NCBI GenBank assembly: GCA_964019425.1
Contig: OZ025800.1
Location: 1-64,000 of the forward strand
Source: Flectonema sp. DT1601
Lineage: Eukaryota > Euglenozoa > Diplonemea > Diplonemida > Diplonemidae
Length of the DNA stretch: 64,000 bases
Reading direction: 5' to 3'
Shown here: positions 55,938-64,000 of the stretch, piece after piece
Position numbering within the stretch: position 1 is the stretch's first letter
Layout: each line of letters opens with the position of its first letter
The notes under the pieces: model-generated
What the model saw: the letters and a program-made list of their open reading frames with translations, nothing else
Database searches by the model: none
Told to the model about the DNA's origin: nothing
Made by a program: the position numbers and the translations under genes

Positions 55938-58176
55938 ATTCTTACCCTCCCTTCCTACGCTAAAAGAGATTTTATTAAAAACTATGAAAAAACATCAAAT
56001 ACAAACATCAACAACACATTACCAACAGCAGTTTACCGAAAAACCAAGTACATCAAATTTGTTAAGAAGATTACCAACTATGAAATGGTAATCTTTAGAA
56101 CTGCTGAAAGGGTTTTTTTTTTAAACTTTTTTACTTTCTTTTTACGTGTCAAGGGACTGAATTGGAAGAGATTTAAAGGGGCAAGAAGGGAGGAGAGGGT
56201 AGAGAGAAAACGGCAGCGTAGGAAAATCAACGAGAGATCAGATGGGAGGAAGAAGGAAATGGAGGAAGGCAGGAAAAGATGGCAAATTACGGGGGCAACT
56301 CACTCGATCTGTCTCAAAAAATAGAACACCGCGCTAAATTAAGACTTCTCAGGTTGCGCCCCACCAGTCAATTAATTATAGAAAAGAGGATCTCACTGAC
56401 ATTCCGACGGCCCGAAATGCTAAATAGGTTTCCCAGCAGAGAGCCACGTGCTGTTAACAACAGTTCTTAGGAATTGAAACAAGAATTAACGTGCGCTACA
56501 CCTGCCTATTGTGCTAACACAATATTAAAAGAAAAATGTTTTTGAGCCACACACTTTTAGATCTCACTTGGAAGGTTTGGACCAGCCAGTTAGCGAACCC
56601 TTCAGGTCCACCCGTCACCAAATAATGTGTCGGACAAAAATCAGAAAACAAAATGAATAATAAAAAAAACAGCAGCGCTTCTAAATTAATTTTATTAGCT
56701 TCTCACCTTCTCAAAGGGGAAGCCCATTTTTCAAAATCTAAATTAGAGCGAAAGATGGAGGCAAGCCCTGTCCTTACAGCGTATGTACCTTTTCCACAGA
56801 CAACACATTAACGCGCCGCAACAGAAGACAAGGAACAAGACTGGGATAGAGTATAGCACATCCGTAAGGACCTGTTCACTAATCGAAAAGCAAATGGAGG
56901 AACAGAATGGATCCATTCGCTTGCACGTCGAATACAATACGATACTTGCATATAATTAACATCGGTTTTAAGAACAGCGCCAAGAACGCCGTTTTGATGA
57001 TCGAAAGTCAAAGAACTACTGGATGAAATTAAAATGATATTCCAACCGGATCTCAGAAAGGTCTCCAAGTTGAATTAGGCTCTTTAAAGGACTAAAAGTA
57101 AACACCAAAATAGAAATGTAGAAATGAGTACGTCTAACGTAAAACCATTCTACGTCACAAACTCCATAACACTCGCTCCTTTGCGAAGAACATGTTTGAA
57201 CAAAGTCAGTCATACTCGCAAACCCCGCACTCAATATTACAATCGTACCACGCAAAGCAATTACGAACAACTAACAAATTGTATCAAATAAATCGAATGG
57301 GATGGGAAGTTCCCTCCACTGGGAGGGAGAAGGAACACATCAAAACACGAAGTACTAGGCAGTTGGATCTACGAACTGGGTGCGGGATAAGACATGGCAA
57401 GCAAACCAAAATTATTAACAAAACAGATCGAATGTCCAAAAGAAAAAGCTGCAGTGTACTGCACAACTACTCCACTGATTGTTGTGTCACAAACAACACA
57501 GAAATGAGTTCTCAGACAGCAACAAGACAACTACACAACGGTCTCAAGTGGCGATCAACTACTTCACTTCAATCAGAATAAATAACAACCGTACGCAATC
57601 ATCACAGAAAGCAGGAAACAACTCCCGTCTTTCATTTGTTATCTTATCTTTATCAGGAAACTAAGGTTTCCTCTGTACAGCAGTGCAGCGCTCACAGATA
57701 AAAAATCGACAGCTAAAAGAATCTTTCGGTCTGTTGAAAAAACAACAAAACTAATTTACGAACAATAAAAGTATCGGCACAGGGAGTGCTAGTATCGGTA
57801 CTGCGGGCAGTGTCAGAGTTACTGAAGAAGCAGCAATTCTCTTTTGTTGGTTTAGAAAATGATGAGAGAGGGAGATATGAAGTGAGGAAGAAGGAAAGAG
57901 AGGTAGAATAAGATAATTCAGAAGAATGTTTTGTAAATAATGCGGTAACAACAATAACAACAATCATTGCCGCGAGAGTTTAAAGTGCTGCATACTCAAC
58001 ACAACTGTAAGAAGATTCACTAGACGAAGCAATAAGAGAGAAGATTGTTCCAACCACTCACACTAACTAAATAAGAAAATAGTGTGTTGGGAACTGTCAC
58101 AGAAAGTCTTGGCGGGAAAAACTTAAAAAAGAACAAAAAGAATAAATCACACAAGGAAAGTAAAAGTGTTGGATGA
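55938..58176. other. Gene-free interval, 2.2 kb
   Basis: A purine-rich stretch lies at 56160-56290. Frames on either strand (up to about 129 codons at 57192-57581) show no motif. No RNA gene recognised. Confidence 0.5.
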
Positions 58177-59091
58177 CTAGAACTTGGAAGCACCAGTCAA
58201 CTGAATGCAAAGCTTCTCATAGAAAGTAAGCCACATGACCTGCCAAGGTCCGAGTCTCGCGAGAGTTGGTACAAATCCTTTGAATAGCGCGGTAGCTCCC
58301 TCTGTTTTGATAGTTTTTGCAGCTACTTGAAGTGGTGTGATGGCACCTTCTTCGATGACGTTGTGATTCATAACTCTCGTCTTAATTACATCAAATGGAC
58401 ATCCAACAGCACTCGCAACGAATCCAGAAAGAGCAGAAGCAACGATGTGTGTTGAGGAACTCTCTGCGTCCATTTTACCGTAGCTTACGATGAAATACTT
58501 AAATGAGTCGTAACTCGCTAAACCAGCTCCATGAATTGAAGCACTTCTACAACAGGAAGGTGTTGCTCCTCTCCAAAGACCGAGTAGTCCAGTTTCACTG
58601 TAAATACTTTTAAAGGCGTGAGCTGTTCCATTATATCTCGGCTTTCCTCCATTTAAAGTATTTTTATTATCAGCTTGCATCTGTACTTTCACGATGTCTG
58701 CTGGAATGGCGCAGAACTGACCGAAGGAACCTGACATCGCTCCTGCGATACCTTTCTTAATTACTGAATGGTCTTCATCAGCTCCTAATGCACTTCTAAT
58801 TGGATGATAGGCTGCTAAGTTAATACCGCATTGAATGAATTGTCTAATCATCGCTGGTGGAATCCCGCGATAGAATCCTTTCATTCCCTGCTGACGAAGG
58901 ATGTCAACACCTGTCGCAACCATTCCAACCTTCTGTCTGTCAGTTGCTGTTTTTGCCACTTGCATTCTTACTCTGGTCGTATCTATTGGATACGTAAATA
59001 TCTCTGCCGCACACGCTGCTGTGCTGCTGCATACGAATCGAGCTCCCATCTCTTGCTTTCCGTTCATACGTCTGTTTGAGGCGCGGGACAT
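58177..59091 (-). CDS. SLC25 mitochondrial carrier, UCP/dicarboxylate-type
   Basis: The protein is 304 aa from the ATG at 59091. The frame upstream reaches only a TTG, and 304 aa is the normal family length. Three tandem repeats each carry the carrier signature P-x-D-x-x-K/R: YPIDTTR (35-40), IPADIVK (130-135) and CPFDVIK (232-237). The even-numbered helices end with motifs such as GFYRGIPP, GLWRGATP and ALFKGFVP. YPIDTTRVRMQ, ADIVKVQMQ and PFDVIKTRVM together resemble the uncoupling-protein/2-oxoglutarate/dicarboxylate subgroup. It sits in the inner mitochondrial membrane. The exact substrate cannot be told by eye. Confidence 0.9.
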   Translation of the reverse strand: MSRASNRRMNGKQEMGARFVCSSTAACAAEIFTYPIDTTRVRMQVAKTATDRQKVGMVATGVDILRQQGMKGFYRGIPPAMIRQFIQCGINLAAYHPIRSALGADEDHSVIKKGIAGAMSGSFGQFCAIPADIVKVQMQADNKNTLNGGKPRYNGTAHAFKSIYSETGLLGLWRGATPSCCRSASIHGAGLASYDSFKYFIVSYGKMDAESSSTHIVASALSGFVASAVGCPFDVIKTRVMNHNVIEEGAITPLQVAAKTIKTEGATALFKGFVPTLARLGPWQVMWLTFYEKLCIQLTGASKF

Positions 59092-59440
59092 TTTCTTACT
59101 TTTGTTTTTGTTGTTGTTTTGGCCGAAAGGGCTGATTGAAAAAGACAAAATAAATAAAAGTACTCATCTCTTTACACATAATAATTACTCACAAGAATCA
59201 CTCGCTCTGCTGACGAAGACGAACGAAAACATAAAAGTAATTTCTGAGAAGAGGAAAATAATTAAATCGAAAACCAGCTGATTTCCACAAGCGGCTCCAT
59301 TACGGCCTCGCAGTACTATCGATCCCAATTGTTGGGAAGATATCAGCAGATGACATGTCAGAGTCCATGAGCTCTGTTTGTTTTATAAGAAATCATTTGA
59401 TGGGATCTCAATTGTGTCTACAGAGGTGCTAGTTTGGGTT
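59092..59440. other. Intergenic spacer
   Basis: Contains the 5' flank of the carrier gene and the 3' flank of PRP38. Nothing else seen. Confidence 0.5.
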
Positions 59441-60233
59441 TTAGGCGTCGATACGCTTCGTTTGATTATCTCCTTCAGACTCCTCAGAAGATGAGCGTCT
59501 TCGCTTCTCCTTTGGTGGAGGGAGGGCAACAGGTTCTTCCTCATCACTCTCATCGTCATCATCATCATCATCATTATTAACTTCATTAGTTGTGACGGTT
59601 GAGATTCGTGGTTGGAGGTCGTAATTCTGTTTTTGTTATGTTGAGTTGATTGAGTTGATCACTTTATTAATTTCATCACTCAGGTCTTTAACATCAAAGA
59701 AAGAAGTTACATACTATTTCCAAAATACGTCTCGGAGGGATACGAGGTATAGTGCAATCAAAGATATCGCTTTCATTAAGAAAACGATCAACCAACTCAT
59801 CAACGTAAGTAATTGTGTAGCTGCTGTCGATATTGCGAAGTCGAATCTTACGATAGTCGTTGAGAAGCGGTTCTAAATATTCATAAATTTGAAGAGGAGA
59901 ACCGACTAAACGCAAGTAAAAAGCCCCCAGTACTCGAGCGTACTTATAATCACCTTGTTCAATGAACTCTATTACGGTATCTAAACTAGGCTGTAGCTGT
60001 AATAATTTCAAAACAAGACATAAAAATCTCGTCGGTTTTCGGTAAGGTCCGTATGTTCCTCCGACTGCTTCTAATTCAACTGCCTTTTCAACAACACCGT
60101 CTTCAGCTAATCCAAAACAATGTTCTTTCCAATACATATTTGATTGGATTCTACCTCTTACAATCTTTTCGACTAAATGTTGTGGATCAGTTCCGTGAAC
60201 ATTCCGTGCTGAAGTGTGGGTTCGATTCGCCAT
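59441..60233 (-). CDS. PRPF38A: Pre-mRNA-splicing factor PRP38
   Basis: There are two exons, 59715-60233 and 59441-59626, with an 88-bp intron (GTATGT...AAACAG), giving 234 aa. Exon 1 carries the PRP38 domain from the diagnostic N-terminus: VHGTDPQHLVEKI, then RIQSNMYWKEHCFGL, GGTYGPYRKPTRFLCL, LGAFYLRLVG and YLEPLLNDYRKIR. Exon 2 adds LQPRIS, an acidic Asp/Glu run and a basic Ser/Arg tail. The length is closer to yeast Prp38 than to the longer animal PRPF38A. PRP38 is a U4/U6.U5 tri-snRNP-associated factor needed for spliceosome activation. Its presence agrees with the intron-containing genes here. Confidence 0.95.
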
Positions 60234-61008
60234 CTTTTTTTGTTATAAAGTCCACCCAACACCAATCTGGTAAATAGAATATTGAAATCTGTAATAAGTA
60301 CCTCCAACTTCGTATTATCGATACGAACACTCCTCCACTCTATTCCCTGATACCTGTTGTAAAGTTAGTAATGTGAAGTTTAAGTACATTTGATGACTTC
60401 TTTCAGAGGTCGAATAATTGCTACGAAAAATAGTAAAATTGAGTAGCAGAAACGTGTTTGTCGGTTTGTCTTTTTTCTCCCTTCCTTTCTTCCTGATCAT
60501 AGCACGCAAGAGTTGACGTCTCTCAATTGTGGAGTTCTTGTCCTTACAACTTCCACAGACTTGTTCCCAGAAGAGAGGATAAGACTTCCTTAGTTAGGTG
60601 ATAAAAAAGATCGTTACTCACAACTTCACGCACTAATCAAGATTACTTTGTCTCAAAAGTATGTTTGAAAAGATTAAATAGTCCTCCTTGATGCAGTAAA
60701 ATAAAAGAAATATCAAAAATATGAACCACAACGTAGAGGAGTGAAGGGGGATAAGTGTTTGACCATTTCATATAGATGTATTGTATCAAAGTTAACTCAC
60801 AAAAACAATAGTAACGATACAGTTAATTAACGGTAATGTTAGTATTGTAAGCACTCCGAAGGTCGTAAAAGAAACATATGAACCACAGGGGGAATGGAAA
60901 TAATTACTCTAAATAAAGTACATCTATTGAAAACGATTTATTAGGAAGAAAATAAAATAAAATAAAAAAACGATGACAAGTTGATAATCTAAAATAGCAA
61001 TCCCCCAA
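60234..61008. other. Intergenic spacer
   Basis: AT-rich, about 775 bp. No gene or RNA recognised. Confidence 0.5.
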
Positions 61009-64000
61009 TTAAAGAAGAGGGTTACTGAAGTCTTGTTGTTGTTGTTGTCGAGTAGAATCCCACGGCCATTTCTGAGAGTTATTTGATTCGACTGACTGGT
61101 AGCTGCTGACGGGTTTGGCTGCGAATAACCAATTTGTAAATCCCATAGTCGGGTGTGTCGCAACAGGTTTCTCTTTATGTGAAGTATGAAAAGTTGATAA
61201 TAAATTATGTCCGTCAAGTGGATTAGTTGCTGGATTGTGAGTACAGACTTCTGGTCTTTCTGGTCTCAGTCGCAACTGTTCTAAAATTCGGTGCTGCGCC
61301 TCATCAGGGAGGGTTGCCATCATAGCGTGAGTGTCCTTCCATCCAAATCCACGTTTTGGATCAATTCCTCTATTAATACAAATATCTAAGTAGGCTCCGT
61401 ATGTTGTAGGACCTGCTATTCCTAAATCTCTACACATAGTGTGAAGGTCATTGTAAGATATAAAAGATCCATTTCTTGAATACTTCTCGATGACTAACTC
61501 AGTTGGATCAGCAGTCTCAATATCGATGATTGCTGACCATCCATTTCTGGTAGCTTCTTGAATTAGTTTTGTGGCGACATCTGAATTTCGTTCTACAGCG
61601 ACGTGATCAACAGATCTGATTAACATGCCAGGTTTGAATCCAGCGCGTTCAGCAGCTGTGTTATGAGAGACTCGAGTAATCCGACAGAGTTCAGGATCTA
61701 ATCCAAACCCGAGAGGGACTCCTGGAGCGATTGGTTGCATCTCAAGAGAATATTGAACTTTATCGAGTGGTGGCCAGATATGAGTTGAAACTCCAGCATA
61801 AGGTTCTCTCTCTGCGAGTCTTTTCCTTTGAGCTTCCTTTCTCAGAGCTACTGATTTCCAACATCTAAAACTTTGTTGAATACGAACAGCGGCAGCAATC
61901 GACTTGTCGCTGACGGTTTCAATATCTGGTGCGTCAACTTCTCGTTCCTTTTCGTGCATCTGCTTGTGGAGAGAAGGCGGTAAATCTTTTTCAAATCTCG
62001 CCTTGAACAACTTCGCCATAAACTCTTCTTGAGGAATTAAATTACTTTTTGGATCAACGTGAAGATCCATTCGACGAATGGCAGCTTCAATCTTATGTTC
62101 AGATCCTTTCATCCCGAGAGGTTTATCAATACTAGTTAAGAAACTTGGGACATCAGATCTACGGATTCCGAAAGCACCTCTGTGACCAGGAACTGCCTGC
62201 ACAACTGAACTCCAAACAGCTTTTACTTTATCCATATACTCTTCAGTGCACACATTTGCATTTGCCTCTCCAAGTTGTGTAAAAGCATCCAAAATGATTG
62301 CAATAAAAAGATTCAACAAAACATACATCCCAGCCAATGTGAATGAACAGAAGTACAACACCGCTGTTAACTTCTGACCACATTCCCCAAGATGGTTGTC
62401 ACAGTCAGGAGGTTGAACAGCAACGTTATTCAGAATAGCTTGCCAAGCCTCACCAGTAGTCATTCTCAGCAGCAGTAGTAGAGCCACAAAGAATGTTTCA
62501 AAATTAACAAGTGGACCCATGTCAGGTCCCCTTTTTACTTTTGCGAATAGTTTAACACCCAACACAGCGTAGATAAAAAACATCAACGACAATATCCCAG
62601 CTACGTTTACTAAACTTGGAATCGACAGATAAAGAGTTCGTAAAATAATTAAAATATCCTTCGCTTTCTTAATCATTCGAAGAAGACGAGCTAATCGGAG
62701 AACTCGAAACATTGAAACTGCTGGACCAGCTGAAAGCACAGCCTGAATGATTAGACCAACAGAGGATAAAGTAACGATGAAGAAATCAAATCGATTCCAA
62801 ATATCTGTAAAGTATCCTTTGAATCCTAAATCCATTACTTTTAATAGGAACTCAACTAAAAATATTAAATAGAAGACGAGATTCAATGTGTCGAACGTAA
62901 CCGTTCTAGCATCACTCGGAGGGTAAAACTCTGCAGCCATTACTAACACGTTCAGAACAATACAAGCTGTTATCACTATTTCAAACCAATGACTTCCAAC
63001 AACCTGATGCAGTAGAGTCCCTTTACCAATCACTACTTTCACAGGTCTGTGTTTGTATGTTATCATCGTCATCATCTTTGAGTGATGCTCAACCCACTTC
63101 TTCTGATCTTCATTGAGGTAGATACCTGTTCGTTTATGTTCTGCTTTCTCTTTCTCAGTGTAGTAAGTATCAATCAGCACTGATATGAACATATTTATAA
63201 TAAAAAAAGCACCACAAATAACGAAAACGATAAAGTAAAGTGCCATCGCTGGGTTACTATTCTTTCTAGGAGGTTCATCAATAGAGACGGCATCCATCCC
63301 GAGGTTCATGACGGTGACCCATCCCTCTAAAGAAGCCATCTCAAAAAGATTAAGAAACGCTGCAGGTAGATTGTCGAAGTGAGAAACGTTGTTCAGCCAT
63401 CTGCATTTCACACCATCGACGTCTATTGTTTCACATAAATCTCTTGTGTAGTTAGAACAGGGAGTGTCATCTGCGTACTCTTCTAGGCTGCATTGATAAA
63501 ACTTTCCTTGAAAAATCTGAACACCCAAAATCGCAAATATAATCCAAGTCAACAACGAAATCAACAAAACATTCAAAAGTGGTTTTATACTCATCACTAA
63601 TGCTCCAACAACAACTTTCATTCCTTCACTTTTGTTAATAAATCGAAGAGGTCTCATTGCTCTCATTATTTTCATTATTTGAAATCTTTCAGCTCCAGGT
63701 ATGATTAACGACATAATAGAGCTGACGACAATAATAAAGTCAAGAACGTTCCAACTCTCACTTCTAAGATATGAGGTAGGATGCATCACGAATCCCATCG
63801 CAATTATTTTTGATAAACATTCAGCGAGAAAGACCCAAATCATAACATAATTTATTACTCCCAAAGTTACTTCAGTTGGATGGTCAGGTGGTCGCAATGG
63901 GGATTCAATCGCCAAAGTGATTGTTGACATTGCGATTGCGAGAAGTACGAGGAGCTCAAATCTATTCGATTCGGTAACCTTAGTCATCGCCTTCCGTAAT
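61009..64000 (-). CDS. Four-domain voltage-gated calcium channel-like alpha subunit, partial
   Basis: The gene runs off the right edge and the frame stays open there (LRKA before the first Met). About 996 codons of the C-terminal half are present: domains III and IV, each with six helices. S4 of domain III has K106, R109, R112, R115. S4 of domain IV has R428, R431, R434, R437, K440 (numbered from Met at 63987). The selectivity residues are Glu221 in SLEGW and Glu513 in TGEAW, as in CaV channels rather than the K/A of vertebrate NaV. No IFM inactivation motif is in the III-IV linker. The cytosolic tail has an EF-like segment, an IQ motif (about 700-718, RIQQSFRCW), a PDZ-like domain (about 755-825, LGFGLDP...AGFKPGM) and a terminal poly-Q. 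Confidence 0.92.
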   Translation of the reverse strand, partial: LRKAMTKVTESNRFELLVLLAIAMSTITLAIESPLRPPDHPTEVTLGVINYVMIWVFLAECLSKIIAMGFVMHPTSYLRSESWNVLDFIIVVSSIMSLIIPGAERFQIMKIMRAMRPLRFINKSEGMKVVVGALVMSIKPLLNVLLISLLTWIIFAILGVQIFQGKFYQCSLEEYADDTPCSNYTRDLCETIDVDGVKCRWLNNVSHFDNLPAAFLNLFEMASLEGWVTVMNLGMDAVSIDEPPRKNSNPAMALYFIVFVICGAFFIINMFISVLIDTYYTEKEKAEHKRTGIYLNEDQKKWVEHHSKMMTMITYKHRPVKVVIGKGTLLHQVVGSHWFEIVITACIVLNVLVMAAEFYPPSDARTVTFDTLNLVFYLIFLVEFLLKVMDLGFKGYFTDIWNRFDFFIVTLSSVGLIIQAVLSAGPAVSMFRVLRLARLLRMIKKAKDILIILRTLYLSIPSLVNVAGILSLMFFIYAVLGVKLFAKVKRGPDMGPLVNFETFFVALLLLLRMTTGEAWQAILNNVAVQPPDCDNHLGECGQKLTAVLYFCSFTLAGMYVLLNLFIAIILDAFTQLGEANANVCTEEYMDKVKAVWSSVVQAVPGHRGAFGIRRSDVPSFLTSIDKPLGMKGSEHKIEAAIRRMDLHVDPKSNLIPQEEFMAKLFKARFEKDLPPSLHKQMHEKEREVDAPDIETVSDKSIAAAVRIQQSFRCWKSVALRKEAQRKRLAEREPYAGVSTHIWPPLDKVQYSLEMQPIAPGVPLGFGLDPELCRITRVSHNTAAERAGFKPGMLIRSVDHVAVERNSDVATKLIQEATRNGWSAIIDIETADPTELVIEKYSRNGSFISYNDLHTMCRDLGIAGPTTYGAYLDICINRGIDPKRGFGWKDTHAMMATLPDEAQHRILEQLRLRPERPEVCTHNPATNPLDGHNLLSTFHTSHKEKPVATHPTMGFTNWLFAAKPVSSYQSVESNNSQKWPWDSTRQQQQQDFSNPLL

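Noticed and set aside
59092-59148. 19-residue N-terminal extension of the SLC25 carrier
   Set aside because: It starts at TTG, and the ATG at 59091 gives normal family length.

Overview
The window comes from a unicellular eukaryote, AT-rich outside the mobile elements. It has compact genes, a few short GT-AG introns (60-88 bp), and proteins such as a COP9 signalosome JAMM subunit, a CRIB-containing PAK kinase, an NADPH-oxidase/ferric-reductase, PRP38 and a four-domain-type voltage-gated channel. I cannot name the lineage. Nothing bacterial, organellar or viral is visible apart from retroelement-type mobile elements.

Positions 1-20,900 are a repeat locus. Tandem arrays of the 8-mer TTTGCGGG (G-rich strand on +) are interrupted by minus-strand tyrosine-recombinase retroelements. 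These are E1 (5,389-11,279), E2 (11,814-17,042), a terminal-repeat-only relict of the E1 family (17,163-17,693) and a shorter copy E3 (17,942-20,572). E1 and E2 encode, in order, a gag-like protein, a tyrosine recombinase (YR), and reverse transcriptase plus RNase H. This is the VIPER/TATE-like order rather than the DIRS/Ngaro order. Their ends are split direct repeats: in sense order A1, ORFs, B1, A2, B2. The A2/B1 junction carries a bipartite inverted repeat. The junctions of two diverged families with the array resolve to the same point in the repeat unit (TTTGCG^GG), which implies site-specific insertion into a telomere-like repeat. Repeat copies inside each element are nearly identical, so the insertions are young.

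From 20,900 to 22,100 there is a gag fragment of a further E1 relative and a decayed Penelope-like RT fragment.

From 22,127 to the right edge lie 16 host genes, all on the minus strand: ankyrin-JmjC protein, RING E3 ligase, polytopic membrane protein, PAK-like kinase, basic hypothetical protein, trans-3-hydroxyproline dehydratase, NOX/ferric reductase, hypothetical protein, membrane-anchored degenerate nucleotide cyclase, CaaX-ended protein, tudor-like protein with a putative lipidated N-terminus, CSN5, a giant secreted Cys-rich protein with a GPI-like tail, SLC25 carrier, PRP38 and a partial CaV-like channel. They do not form one pathway. The shared direction is the notable feature. Introns were placed by GT-AG boundaries that restore both frame and family alignment, and almost all acceptors read AACAG without a pyrimidine tract. 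Several kilobases between genes, especially 40.2-43.9 kb, hold nothing I can recognise.
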